Assembly (NCBI RefSeq): GCF_022179465.1 | Contig: NZ_BPQV01000001.1 | Span: forward strand, 62,001 to 126,000 | DNA length: 64,000 nucleotides | Source: Methylobacterium organophilum | GTDB lineage: Bacteria; Pseudomonadota; Alphaproteobacteria; Rhizobiales; Beijerinckiaceae | Direction: 5' to 3' | Shown: positions 27,261-36,163 of the stretch, in pieces | Position numbering within the stretch: the first letter of the stretch is position 1 | Layout: each line of letters opens with the position of its first letter | The notes under the pieces: generated by a model | What the model saw: the letters and a program-made list of their open reading frames with translations, nothing else | Database searches by the model: none | What the model was told of the DNA's origin: nothing | Position numbers and translations under genes: made by a program

Positions 27261-29471
27261 ATGCTGAAAACCGCCCGGCCCGACGCCCAGCACCCCGCCC
27301 CTTCCCGCCGCGCGTTCCTCAGCGGCGGCGCGGTCGCCACGGGCGCGATCCTGATCGGCTTCCGCCTCGACCTGCGCAATCCGGCCCGCGCGGCTGGGGG
27401 CCCCGATCTGTCGAAGGTCGGGGCCCAGCCTAACGCCTTCCTGCGCATCGCCCCCGACGACACCGTCACGGTGATGATCAAGCATCTCGACATGGGCCAG
27501 GGCAACACGACCGGGCTCGCCACCATCCTGGCCGACGAGCTCGACGCCGACTGGTCGAAGGTGCGCACCGCCTTCGCCCCCGCCGATGCGCGGCTCTACA
27601 ACAACCTGCTGATGGGCCCGGTGCAGGGCACCGGCGGCTCCACCGCCATCGCCAATTCCTGGTACCAGTTGCGCAAGGCGGGCGCCGCGGGCCGCGAGAT
27701 GCTGGTGACCGCCGCCGCCTATCGCTGGAAGGTGCCGGTAGCCGAGGTCACGGTCGAGAAGGGCGTGGTACGCCATGCCGCCTCGAACCGGGCGGCCCGC
27801 TTCGGCGAACTCGCGGAGACGGCGGCGAGCCTGCCGGTGCCGCAGGAGCCGAAGCTCAAGGAGCCGGGCGCCTGGACGCTGATCGGCACACGGGTGCCCC
27901 GCCTCGATTCCGTGGCCAAGACCAACGGCAGCGCGATCTACTCCCTCGACATCCGCCGCCCGGGCCAGGTAACCGCCCTCGTCGCCCACAGCCCGCGCTT
28001 TGGCGGGGTGCCGAAACGCGTCGACGACAAGGCCGCATACGCCGTGCCCGGCGTCCTCGCGGTGGTGACGATCCCGACCGGCGTCGCCGTGATCGCCAGG
28101 GACACCTGGAGCGCCATGAAGGGCCGCGAGGCCCTGTCGGTGACCTGGGACGACTCCGCCGCCGAAACGCGCTCCTCCGATACGATCCTTGCGGAATACC
28201 GCACCCTGGCCGAGAAGCCCGGCCTCGTCGCCTCGGCGAGCGGCGAGCCCGACAAGGCGATCGCCGGGGCGGCCAAGGTGCTGGAAGCTGAGTTCAGCTT
28301 CCCCTATCTCGCCCATGCGGCAATGGAGCCGCTGAACGCCACGATCGAGCGGGCCGCCGACGGCTCCTTCGACGTCTATGCCGGCTGCCAGCTCCAGACG
28401 ATCGAGCAAGCGGTGGTAGCCGCCACCCTCGGCATCACGCCGGAGAAGGTGCGGCTGCATACCCAATGGGCCGGCGGCTCCTTCGGCCGCCGAGCGACGC
28501 CGGGTGCGGATTACTTCGCGGAAGCCGCCCAGATCGTGAAGGCCTGGGACGGCAAGGCGCCGGTCCATCTGGTCTGGACCCGCGAGGACGACATGGCCGG
28601 CGGCTTCTACCGCCCGACCGTCTACCACAAGGTCAGGGCCGGCCTCGATGCCAAAGGTGCCATCCTCGGCTGGCAGCACGTCATGGTCGGCAAGTCGATC
28701 ATGATCGGCTCGCCCTTCGAGGCGATGCTGATCAAGAACGGCATCGATTCCACCACCGTCGAGGGCGCCTCGGACACGCCCTACCAGCTCCCCGCCTACC
28801 GCTTCGAAGTGCACAATGCCCGCGAGGGCGTGCCCGTCCTGTGGTGGCGCTCGGTCGGCCATACCCACACCGCCCATGCGATGGAGGTGTTCATCGACGA
28901 ACTGGCCCACGCCGCCGGGGCCGATCCCCTCGCCTATCGCCTGTCGCTCCTGAACCGCGCGCCGCGGCTCTCGGGGGTTCTGAAACTCGCCGCCGAGAAG
29001 GCCGGCTGGGCCGACAAGCCGGCGGAGAAGGGCCGCGCCTACGGCATCGCCGCCCACGAATCCTTCGGCTCGTACGTCGCTATGGTGGCGGACGTGACGG
29101 TGGGCGCCTCCGGCGTGAAGGTGAACCGCATCGTCGCCGCGGTCGATGTCGGCATCCCCGTGAACCCGGACGTGATCCGCGCCCAAGTGGAGGGAGCAGT
29201 CGGCTTCGCCCTGTCCTCCGTGCTGCGCAACCGGATCACCCTGAAGGACGGCATGGTGCAGGAGACGAACTTCGACAGCTACCAGCCGACCCGGATCAGC
29301 GAGATGCCAAAGGTGGAGGTGCACATCACCCCCTCCACCACCGACCCGACCGGCATCGGCGAGCCCGGCGTCCCGGTGCTGGCCCCGGCCATCTCGAACG
29401 CCATCTTCGCGGCAACCGGCCAGCGCCTGCGCTCCCTGCCCCTCGACACGGCCGGGCTGAAGGGGGCCTGA
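27261..29471 (+). CDS. Molybdenum hydroxylase large subunit, IorB-like, Tat-exported
   Basis: A 736-residue molybdopterin-binding subunit. It starts with a twin-arginine signal (SRRAFLSGG, then a hydrophobic stretch), so the enzyme acts in the periplasm and carries its small subunit along. Family landmarks are KHLDMGQGNTTGLATI, QGTGGSTAIANSW, QWAGGSFGRR, PVLWWRSVGH and the C-terminal GIGEPGVPVLAPAI with the catalytic Glu. A third, cytochrome c subunit is often linked to such pairs but is absent here, so the electron acceptor is open. Confidence 0.92.
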   Translation: MLKTARPDAQHPAPSRRAFLSGGAVATGAILIGFRLDLRNPARAAGGPDLSKVGAQPNAFLRIAPDDTVTVMIKHLDMGQGNTTGLATILADELDADWSKVRTAFAPADARLYNNLLMGPVQGTGGSTAIANSWYQLRKAGAAGREMLVTAAAYRWKVPVAEVTVEKGVVRHAASNRAARFGELAETAASLPVPQEPKLKEPGAWTLIGTRVPRLDSVAKTNGSAIYSLDIRRPGQVTALVAHSPRFGGVPKRVDDKAAYAVPGVLAVVTIPTGVAVIARDTWSAMKGREALSVTWDDSAAETRSSDTILAEYRTLAEKPGLVASASGEPDKAIAGAAKVLEAEFSFPYLAHAAMEPLNATIERAADGSFDVYAGCQLQTIEQAVVAATLGITPEKVRLHTQWAGGSFGRRATPGADYFAEAAQIVKAWDGKAPVHLVWTREDDMAGGFYRPTVYHKVRAGLDAKGAILGWQHVMVGKSIMIGSPFEAMLIKNGIDSTTVEGASDTPYQLPAYRFEVHNAREGVPVLWWRSVGHTHTAHAMEVFIDELAHAAGADPLAYRLSLLNRAPRLSGVLKLAAEKAGWADKPAEKGRAYGIAAHESFGSYVAMVADVTVGASGVKVNRIVAAVDVGIPVNPDVIRAQVEGAVGFALSSVLRNRITLKDGMVQETNFDSYQPTRISEMPKVEVHITPSTTDPTGIGEPGVPVLAPAISNAIFAATGQRLRSLPLDTAGLKGA

Positions 29472-29745
29472 GCGCCATCCGATCGCGCGGAGTGACTTCC
29501 GAGATCTCGGTCGGGCCCTGAGAGACGTTTGAAGCGTCCCCGTGTGGAGAGGGGTCGGGGTGCTGCAGAAGGCTCCTCCATCGGCCTGCGCGAAGCGCCG
29601 CCTCAGCGCCAAGACTTCGCGCTCGCCTCGGAACATCCCCCAACATCATGAACGAAGGCGCGATCGACCGGAATCTTGCGAAATCAATTTTCGGCACGTC
29701 TCATCGCGACGACTCGCAATCCATCCTGATCCCTGGGGGCACGCG

Positions 29746-29990
29746 ATGAGGCGCAAATCAGGCTTCGCGCCCCTGCTGGCAATCTCCGCGCTATCGCCCA
29801 CCCATACCTTCGCCTGCGGCGAGGGCGGCGAGGGCGGCGCGGAAGGCGACGCGAAGTGGCTGTCGAACCGGGGCGCCGCGGTGGCAGCCGATAAGGCCGC
29901 GGCCCTCGACAAGTTTGTCGCGGGCAGCGACGCTACCGCACCATCGACACCTACGTCTTCTGCGTGAATCCCGAGGGCGTGACCCGAGCC
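29746..29990 (+). pseudogene. Cache-domain protein remnant, frameshifted
   Basis: The frame from 29746 encodes a signal-like N-terminus (MRRKSGFAPLLAISALS) and VAADKAAALDKFVAGSD, typical of small periplasmic single-cache-domain proteins, then runs into a stop at 29965-29967. In the next frame the sequence continues at once as YRTIDTYVFCVNPEG, the expected continuation. Restoring one G at about 29931 (gacGgctac) joins them as GSDGYRTIDTYVFC. Beyond that the usual AHPNP part is missing, so the gene is both frameshifted and truncated before the next gene at 30058. Confidence 0.65.
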
Positions 29991-30057
29991 GGAAGGCCGA
30001 CGCGACACGGTAACGCCCCGCTCGCCAGAACAAGGACGCCTCTCCATCTCAGGAAGC

Positions 30058-30714
30058 ATGTCCCCCTCTTCCACCGCCTTCGAGGATGTCGCCGCGGATC
30101 TGCGCGCCTGCCGGCTCTGCCGGGACGCCCCCGCCTTCGGCCCGCCCCTGCCGGTCGAACCCCGCCCGATCGTGCAGGGCAGCCGCTCCGCCCGACTCTG
30201 CATCGCGAGCCAAGCGCCGGGCAACCGCGCCTTCCGCAGCGGTGTGCCCTTTCAGGACCCCTCCGGCATCCGTCTGCGCGATTGGCTCGGCCTCGACGAG
30301 ACGGCCTTCTACGACGCTTCCCGGCTCGCCATCGTGCCGATGGGCGCCTGTTTCCCCGGCCACGATGCCCAGGGGGGCGACCTGCCACCGCGGCGGGAAT
30401 GCGCTCCGCGCTGGCGGGAGGCGCTCCTCGCCGGCCTGCCGCGGATCGAGCTGATCATGGTGATCGGACAATACGCGCAGGCTTGGCATCTCGGCCGCGG
30501 CCGGGGTCTGACCGAGACGGTGCGGGACTGGCGCGCGATCCTCGACGCCCCGCGCCGCCCCCGCGTGCTGCCTCTGCCCCATCCCTCTTGGCGCAACAGC
30601 GGCTGGCTCAAGCGCCATCCCTGGTTCGAGGCGGAGCTTCTGCCGGTGCTGCGGGAGGAGGTGGCGCGGGTGATGGAGCCGCCGGCAGCGTTGACAGGGC
30701 CGCCCTCGGCGTGA
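30058..30714 (+). CDS. Uracil-DNA glycosylase superfamily protein
   Basis: A 218-residue protein with the pattern of short UDG-superfamily proteins: an N-terminal CRLC pair, the active-site region [20 protein letters not shown], and [13 protein letters not shown], matching the H-P-S motif that grips the DNA. The second half of a four-Cys [4Fe-4S] set is not obvious, so it may be a non-cluster variant. It likely removes uracil or another damaged base. It is 31 bp before pyrF. Confidence 0.85.
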   Translation: MSPSSTAFEDVAADLRACRLCRDAPAFGPPLPVEPRPIVQGSRSARLCIASQAPGNRAFRSGVPFQDPSGIRLRDWLGLDETAFYDASRLAIVPMGACFPGHDAQGGDLPPRRECAPRWREALLAGLPRIELIMVIGQYAQAWHLGRGRGLTETVRDWRAILDAPRRPRVLPLPHPSWRNSGWLKRHPWFEAELLPVLREEVARVMEPPAALTGPPSA

Positions 30715-30745
30715 TGGTGCGGACTGCCCCGCTGCAGAGTTGCCG

Positions 30746-31450
30746 ATGCCCGATTTCGCCGATCCCCGCGACCGCCTGATCGTCGCCCTCGACCTGCCGA
30801 GCGTGGCCGAGGCGGAGGCGCTGATCGACCGGATCGGCGATGCCGCCACCTTCTACAAGATCGGCTACCGCTTGGGGTATGCCGGCGGCCTCGCCCTTGC
30901 AGCCGATCTCGCCCGGCGCGGTCTCAAGGTCTTCCTCGACCTCAAGCTCCACGACATCGGCAACACGGTGGAAGAGGGCGTGCGCGCCGTCTCCGACCTC
31001 GGCGCGACCTTCCTCACCGTGCATGCCTATCCGCAGACTATGCGGGCCGCCCTGCGCGGACGCGGGGCCGGCCTGAAGATCCTGGCGGTGACCGTGCTCA
31101 CCTCCTACGACGATGCGGACGCGGCGGAAGCGGGCTATGCCCTACCCGTGGGCGAGCTCGTCGCCCGGCGCGCGGCCCAGGCCGCCGAAGCCGGGATCGA
31201 CGGCATCGTCTGCTCGGCGGCGGAGGCGGAGCGCGTGCGCGCCATTGCGGGGCCGGACCGGCTCATCGTCACCCCCGGCATCCGCCCCGCCGGCGCCGAT
31301 CACGGCGACCAGAAGCGGGTGATGACCCCGGGCCAGGCCCGGGCAGCGTGGATCGACCACGTCGTCGTCGGCCGACCGATCACCGGCGCCGCTGATCCCA
31401 GAGCGGTGGCCCAGGCCATCGTCGCCGAGATGCAGCCGGCGGCTCCGTAG
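30746..31450 (+). CDS. pyrF: Orotidine 5'-phosphate decarboxylase
   Basis: A 234-residue TIM-barrel enzyme of the last UMP synthesis step. The catalytic D-x-K-x-x-D motif is D65-L-K67-L-H-D70, and the phosphate loop VTPGIRP and the VVGRPIT segment are present. The start at 30746 is chosen over the TTG two codons earlier because homologues begin at that Met. It closely follows the uracil-DNA glycosylase-like gene. Confidence 0.96.
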   Translation: MPDFADPRDRLIVALDLPSVAEAEALIDRIGDAATFYKIGYRLGYAGGLALAADLARRGLKVFLDLKLHDIGNTVEEGVRAVSDLGATFLTVHAYPQTMRAALRGRGAGLKILAVTVLTSYDDADAAEAGYALPVGELVARRAAQAAEAGIDGIVCSAAEAERVRAIAGPDRLIVTPGIRPAGADHGDQKRVMTPGQARAAWIDHVVVGRPITGAADPRAVAQAIVAEMQPAAP

Positions 31451-31561
31451 AAGGCTGCGGGATCCTCACGATCTGGGCACGACGGGCCAAGCCCGCCTCG
31501 TCATCCTCGAAGCATCACGGCCCACAGTCTCGCCGAGTCGATGCCGGTTCTCGCTCCCGAG

Positions 31562-32179
31562 TCAGGCGGCCGGGCGCAGGCCGCCGAGCAGGAAGGCGAT
31601 CATCGCCTCGAGTGGCGGCACGGGTGCGTCCGGCGTCTGGCTCACCAGAACGGGATGGCAGTAGCGCACGATCGCCACGTGGATGCAGGCGGCCGCGGTC
31701 ACGGGATCTGAGACGGTGAATTCCCCCCGGCGCACGCCGTCGGCTACGACGCGCTCGAAGACGGCACCGATCCGGTCGACATGCTTGCGGCAGACGTCCC
31801 AGCTCTCGGTCATCGCCGCCTCGACCATCTCATGCATGCGGGGGAACGCCTCGCAGCGCTCCAGACAATCGCGATGGAGGGTCGTGATGATGTCCGCCAG
31901 CCGATCGGCAGCGCTGAGGCCCGGCGCATCCGCGATGCTGAGGATCAGCGCTTCGATCTCGCTGGTGAGGCGCTCCACGACCGCTTCGTTGATCGCCTTC
32001 TTCGAGTCGAAGAACCGGTACACGTTCGCCGGGCTCATCCGGAGCGTCTTCGCGATGTCGGCCACCGTGGTCTTCTGGTAGCCGATCTCCCGGAACGAGC
32101 GCTCCGCAGTCGCGATGATGCGACAGCGCGTGGTCGGGGCGTTCTCCTCCGCGAGTGCGGCGTCGGTCTCGGTCGTCAT
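31562..32179 (-). CDS. TetR family transcriptional regulator
   Basis: A 205-residue repressor-type protein. The N-terminal helix-turn-helix is clear (RIIATAERSFREIGYQKTTV, then AKTLRMSPANVYRFFDSKKAI). The C-terminal helical domain contains the stretch DCLERCEAFPRMHEMVEAA and resembles TetR_C 'AefR-like' regulators. Its neighbours are pyrF (convergent) and a GNAT gene; neither is an obvious target. The ligand is unknown. Confidence 0.9.
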   Translation of the reverse strand: MTTETDAALAEENAPTTRCRIIATAERSFREIGYQKTTVADIAKTLRMSPANVYRFFDSKKAINEAVVERLTSEIEALILSIADAPGLSAADRLADIITTLHRDCLERCEAFPRMHEMVEAAMTESWDVCRKHVDRIGAVFERVVADGVRRGEFTVSDPVTAAACIHVAIVRYCHPVLVSQTPDAPVPPLEAMIAFLLGGLRPAA

Positions 32180-32392
32180 CGTGGTGAAGCCTAGGGATCG
32201 GCTCGGGCCTCGTCAAAGAGGCGCTACCACAGGAACGTTTGGCAAGGGAAAGCGATGCCCTATCCCCGCGTCGTCGCTTTCATTCTTCCGAGTGTCGAGA
32301 TCGGGACACGCATCGGGACCTTTGCGGGACGGAGCCGATCCGACCAGCAGCCTGGACGGAAGAGCCCGTCACTCTCGCGGCACGGCCGCCCG

Positions 32393-32848
32393 TCAGCTTT
32401 TCTTCCGAAGGGGGCGCACGAAGCAGCCTGCGGTCTCGAGGAAGCCGGTCGCCTCGCAGAATGCCCCCAGACCCGGCACCTGCGGCGGCACGAGAAGCTG
32501 CAAGCTGCCGCAGCCCGCCATGCGGGCGGCTTGGGCGGCGGCCTTGAGGAGCTGGCGCCCGATGCCGCGGCGACGTTCCTCCGGGCCCACCAGCAACTGC
32601 GTGATCTGAGCGATGGGGAAGGCCTGTTCGAGGGCCGGATACCAGTGCAGGACCACGATGCCGCTCGGCGGCCCCCATTCCAGCGCGAGCAGGGCCGTGC
32701 CATGCGTGTAACGGATCGCGTCGAGCTGCTCGGCCAGCACATGCGAGGGTACCGGATGCCCGGCGGCCCGCATCAATTCGGCGAGGCCGGGCGCATCGGC
32801 GGCCGTTGCCGTGCGGATCTCAAGCCCGTAGCGGCTTCCCAACGGCAT
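32393..32848 (-). CDS. GNAT family N-acetyltransferase
   Basis: A 151-residue protein with the GNAT fold: an N-terminal IRTATAADAPGLAELM, and the acetyl-CoA loop QLLVGPEERRRGIGRQLLKA (R/Q-x-x-G-x-G/A form, here RRGIGR). The substrate is unknown. It is a stand-alone gene, 99 bp before tRNA-Thr, with a 213-bp gap to the TetR gene on the same strand. Confidence 0.88.
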   Translation of the reverse strand: MPLGSRYGLEIRTATAADAPGLAELMRAAGHPVPSHVLAEQLDAIRYTHGTALLALEWGPPSGIVVLHWYPALEQAFPIAQITQLLVGPEERRRGIGRQLLKAAAQAARMAGCGSLQLLVPPQVPGLGAFCEATGFLETAGCFVRPLRKKS

Positions 32849-32947
32849 CTCCGATCATCGGCATACCCAAGGCAGCGCCGCGCATCCCCGGCTCTGCCGC
32901 CGAGATACCGCAGGTTCGGTGCCTGAAACTTAAGTGTTTTGGAAAAC

Positions 32948-33023
32948 TGGTGCTGCGAGAGAGGATTGAACTCTCGACCTCCTCATTACCAATGAGGTGC
33001 TCTACCACTGAGCTACCGCAGCA
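32948..33023 (-). tRNA. tRNA-Thr (anticodon GGT)
   Basis: The minus strand folds as a complete tRNA. The acceptor stem is TGCTGCG/CGCAGCA with encoded CCA. The D arm is GCTCAGTGGTAGAGC, the anticodon stem CCTCA/TGAGG has loop TTGGTAA, and the T arm is GAGAGTTCAATCCTCTC. The anticodon GGT reads ACC/ACU. Confidence 0.96.
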
Positions 33024-33388
33024 GGAGGGCCGGCAGCGCGTCGGCCCCGGACGGAGGCGGCATTAGCGGAAGCCGGACGGCTTTGCAACGCCTTCTCGGC
33101 CGCCGAGGCAAGAAGACGAGCCCGACCATGCGCGACGTGGCCGCGGCGCCGCACCGGCGAAGCCTGCATCCGTCCCTCCGCGCCCGGTTGGCCCACCCTG
33201 TTTTTCGCCCGACCATGAAAGAGGTCGCTGTGCGGAACACAGCTTCCCTCTCCTGCCGTGCGAACAGTGTCCCCCTTGATGATCGGGCCGTTTCGGAGGA
33301 TGACGCGCGGCGATGTGGCTCCGTAAGCTCCGGAGGCTCTGGTGCGAACGGCCTATCTCGACGCTTTTCGGGCCCGCGCTCAACTTGA
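33024..33388. other. Intergenic region before rpsT, no gene recognised
   Basis: Open frames on both strands here show no recognisable protein features and no ribosome-binding site. With the promoter and leader that follow, the gene-free stretch from tRNA-Thr to rpsT is 529 bases. Confidence 0.5.
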
Positions 33389-33417
33389 TTGACGCAGGAC
33401 CGGAGCGCCGATATAGA
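33389..33417 (+). promoter_or_regulatory. Sigma-70-type promoter of rpsT
   Basis: TTGACG (33389-33394) and TATAGA (33412-33417) are separated by exactly 17 bp. This predicts a transcript start near 33424 and a leader of about 130 nt before rpsT. The leader contains GC-rich inverted repeats (for example around GGCCGATCGGCC, 33488-33499) that could serve S20 autoregulation. Confidence 0.75.
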
Positions 33418-33552
33418 GCCCCATCCGCCGCCGGGCGCCATCAGTGCGAATCGGCGGCTTCGTCATTGCCTGAAGACATGACGCGCCGGCCGATCGGCCG
33501 CTCCCTTTGAGAGCGGGGCGCATCGGCGCCGCCCGACCAAACGAGGATGCCC

Positions 33553-33819
33553 ATGGCCAACACCGTGTCGGCCAAGAAAATGACCCGCAAGATCGCCAAG
33601 CGCACGGCGATCAACCGCTCGCGCCGCTCCCGCATGCGCACCTTCGTCCGCAAGGTCGAGGAGGCCATTGCCACCGGCGATTCCTCCAAGGCTCTCGAGG
33701 CGCTGCGCGCCGCCGAGCCGGAGATCATGCGCGCCGCCCAGCACGGCATCGTTCACAAGAACAATGCCTCCCGGAAGGTCTCGCGCCTCAGCGCTCGGGT
33801 GAAGGCGCTCGCGGCCTGA
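33553..33819 (+). CDS. rpsT: 30S ribosomal protein S20
   Basis: An 88-residue basic 16S-rRNA-binding protein starting [13 protein letters not shown] and containing [19 protein letters not shown] and the C-terminal [19 protein letters not shown]. The ATG at 33553 is preferred to the ATG at 33547 because S20 begins MAN. GAGG is just upstream of both. rpsT directly before dnaA is the usual order in Rhizobiales. Confidence 0.97.
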   Translation: MANTVSAKKMTRKIAKRTAINRSRRSRMRTFVRKVEEAIATGDSSKALEALRAAEPEIMRAAQHGIVHKNNASRKVSRLSARVKALAA

Positions 33820-33857
33820 GGGCCAGCACCGCCTCTCATCGCGTTCGATTCGGAATC

Positions 33858-33884
33858 AGCCCTGCCATTCGGCGGGGCTTTTTT
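33858..33884 (+). terminator. Rho-independent terminator of rpsT
   Basis: AGCCCTGCC, loop ATTC, GGCGGGGCT, then a run of six T. It lies 39 bp after the rpsT stop. Confidence 0.9.
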
Positions 33885-34401
33885 CATGCCTCGCGCGCCG
33901 CGCACGACCCCAAGGATCGCCCGACACGCTTGTGCACCGTCGAGCGCGAGTTGTTCACAGGATGTTTCGAGTTGTCCCCGGGCGCCCCTTGCAGCCCCCA
34001 GACGGACACCGGTTTCAGAACCCGTTAACGATAATCAAAATTGTTCCAGTTGCAGCGCGTCATGCACGCCGTGTAGCTTAACAAAACGTATCCAAAGTCG
34101 CTTGGATACCAAGTTTCAACGACTTGCACCGGCATGATCCCCAAGTCGCCTGCGGATTCTCATCTCGACGCTGCTTTGCCGCGCCGCAGGAAGCGGGGCC
34201 GAACTGTCCCCATAACTCCCAATGTTAGGAGAACGATAGAGAATTGTTGATAGACCTCCACCATCGCCAAGCGGCGGCGGTGCGGGCCTTGACAGCCCCA
34301 TGACGATTCGGGGGCCTCGCGAATCTCCGCGAGTCCACCTCTTACTCAGTGTGTGCGTACGCAGCCGCGGCGGCTCCCCGTTCCGGCTGCGAGGAGAGCG
34401 T
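33885..34401 (+). promoter_or_regulatory. dnaA upstream region (candidate origin or control region)
   Basis: About 500 bases without a gene. The part 34020-34260 is clearly more AT-rich than its surroundings and holds the overlapping inverted repeats described separately. One imperfect DnaA-box-like sequence (TTGTTCACA, 33951-33959, 7 of 9 to TTATCCACA) is present; I do not see the cluster of boxes expected of oriC. It is best treated as the dnaA promoter region, with origin function unproven. Confidence 0.45.
34088..34124 (+). repeat. Overlapping inverted repeats upstream of dnaA
   Basis: GTATCCAA (34088-34095), spacer AGTCGC, TTGGATAC (34102-34109) is a perfect 8-bp inverted repeat. It overlaps CTTGG-ATA-CCAAG (34101-34113) and AAGTCG (34095-34100) with CGACTT (34119-34124). 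A third AAGTCG lies at about 34142. The structures are mutually exclusive. They could be a protein-binding site or alternative RNA hairpins. Confidence 0.6.
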
Positions 34402-35922
34402 ATGATGCACCTCGACGGCAGTATGGCGGACGGTGCCGGTGGCGGCAGGAACGGCGAGAACGGGAGCGACGTCCCGGCCGCCTGGACCCGGGTGAAGCGG
34501 CGGCTGCGCGCCGAACTCGGCGAGGACGTATTCGCGAGCTGGTTCGCCCGGCTGGAACTGGAGGACGTGAGCGGCGGGACCGCCCGCCTCACCGTGCCAA
34601 CCCGGTTCCTCAAGAGTTGGATCGAGTCGCATTATCTCGACCGCGTCCTGAACACCTTCCGGGCCGAGACGGAGGCCGTCGAGCGCATCGAAGTCGGCGT
34701 GCGCGGCCCCTCGGCCTCGCCGCGGCCGGCCTCCGCATCGGCCAAGCCTCACCCGACGAGTGCGCCGCTCGCCCGCATCCAGGCCAGCGCCGCCTCCATG
34801 GCAGCCATCTCCACCGGCGCCGAGCCGCTGCCGGACGCAGAACTGCCGCTCCAGCGCGCAGAGACCGGGGTACCGGGTGACCTGAACGGAGCTCCGCTCG
34901 ACCCCCGCCTCACCTTCTCGAACTTCGTGGTCGGCCGCTCCAACGCCCTGGCCCATGCCGCGGCCGAGCGGGTCGCGAGCCACGAAGGCGAGGGCACCCT
35001 CTACAACCCGCTCTACGTCCATGCCGGCGTGGGCCTGGGCAAGACGCACCTGTTGCACGCGATCGGCCACGCGGCCCGCGAGGGCGGGCGCCGGGTGATC
35101 TACCTCACCGCCGACCGCTTCATGTACGGCTTCGTCAACGCCCTACGCACGCAGAACGCCCTCGCCTTCAAGGAGCGGCTGCGCGCCATCGACCTGCTGA
35201 TCCTGGACGACGTGCAGTTCATCCAGGGCAAGTCGATCCAGGCGGAATTCGGCCACACGCTGAACGCGCTGGTCGATGCGGGCAAGCAGGTGATCGTCGC
35301 TTCCGACCGGCCGCCGACCGAGCTCGAGGCCCTGGACGAGCGGGTGCGCTCGCGCCTGGCCGGCGGCCTCGTCGTCGAGATCGGCAGCCTCGACGAGTCG
35401 CTGCGCGCCTCCATCCTGCAGGCGCGGCTCACGGCGGTGCGCCTCGCCCATCCCGGCTTCGAGGTCTCGCCGGCCGTGGCGAGCTACGTCGCCAAGGCCA
35501 TAACCGCCAACGGACGCGACCTCGAAGGCGCGGTGAACCGGCTGCTCGCCCACGCGACGCTCACCGGCGCTCCCGTGACGGTCGAGACCGCGGAGAACGC
35601 GATCCGCGATCTCGTGAAGAACCGCGAGCCCAAGCGCATCAAGATCGAGGACATCCAAAAGCTCGTCGCGAGCCGCTACAACGTCTCGCGCTCCGACATC
35701 CTGTCGGAGCGGCGCACCGCCGCCGTGGTGAAGCCGCGTCAGATCGCCATGTACCTCTCCAAGGTATTGACGCTGCGCTCGCTCCCGGAGATCGGCCGCC
35801 GTTTCGGCGGGCGCGACCACACCACGGTCCTCCATGCCGTGCGCAAGATCGAGAAGCAGATCGGCGAGGACGCGACGCTCGGCGACGAAGTCGAACTCCT
35901 GAAGCGCATGCTGATGGACTGA
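34402..35922 (+). CDS. dnaA: Chromosomal replication initiator protein DnaA
   Basis: A 506-residue AAA+ initiator that binds DnaA boxes and melts oriC. The N-terminal domain I has [21 protein letters not shown] variable Ala/Pro/Ser-rich linker spans about 100-160. The Walker A loop (GVGLGKTH) is near residues 208-215, and Walker B is LLILDDVQF. Domain IV carries the DnaA signature [15 protein letters not shown]. The start at 34402 has GAGGAG 5 bp upstream; ATG 34405 is an alternative. The coding frame shows no homology further upstream. Confidence 0.97.
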   Translation: MMHLDGSMADGAGGGRNGENGSDVPAAWTRVKRRLRAELGEDVFASWFARLELEDVSGGTARLTVPTRFLKSWIESHYLDRVLNTFRAETEAVERIEVGVRGPSASPRPASASAKPHPTSAPLARIQASAASMAAISTGAEPLPDAELPLQRAETGVPGDLNGAPLDPRLTFSNFVVGRSNALAHAAAERVASHEGEGTLYNPLYVHAGVGLGKTHLLHAIGHAAREGGRRVIYLTADRFMYGFVNALRTQNALAFKERLRAIDLLILDDVQFIQGKSIQAEFGHTLNALVDAGKQVIVASDRPPTELEALDERVRSRLAGGLVVEIGSLDESLRASILQARLTAVRLAHPGFEVSPAVASYVAKAITANGRDLEGAVNRLLAHATLTGAPVTVETAENAIRDLVKNREPKRIKIEDIQKLVASRYNVSRSDILSERRTAAVVKPRQIAMYLSKVLTLRSLPEIGRRFGGRDHTTVLHAVRKIEKQIGEDATLGDEVELLKRMLMD

Positions 35923-35949
35923 GCCGAACGCCAAAGGACCACATCGCCG

Positions 35950-35990
35950 GACGCCGCGCCCCATCCGAGGGGGTGCGGCGTCGTCGTTTT
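35950..35990 (+). terminator. Rho-independent terminator of dnaA
   Basis: GACGCCGC...CCCC, loop ATCCGA, GGGG...GCGGCGTC, then TCGTCGTTTT. It separates dnaA from dnaN, which therefore has its own promoter in the 240-bp gap. Confidence 0.8.
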
Positions 35991-36163
35991 CGGAGCCGAA
36001 CCGTCGCTCGCGATCCGGTCCACCCCGACCTGCGCCGCCAATCACTTGGGGTTGATCGCGGCCCGGTCTCTTGCGTTGCCGGTGCCGGTTCGCCAAGTTG
36101 CCGGACCGCGCCCGATCTCGGACAGTCGCGGGACGATCGGTCGAAGCCAGAGTTTTTCGAAAG

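Noticed and set aside
29521-29580. tRNA-Sec candidate: the minus strand shows CTTCAAA flanked by a 7-bp stem, like a UCA anticodon arm
   Set aside because: No matching acceptor stem, T arm (GGTTCGA) or correct D-arm spacing could be found; it is probably a simple hairpin after the molybdenum hydroxylase gene.
34020-34085. CtrA-type TTAA-N7-TTAA sites near dnaA
   Set aside because: TTAA elements are present (34025, 34078) but the second half-site and spacing do not fit the consensus.
33885-34401. oriC immediately upstream of dnaA
   Set aside because: Only one imperfect DnaA box (7/9) was found and no box cluster; kept as a possible control region, not called an origin.
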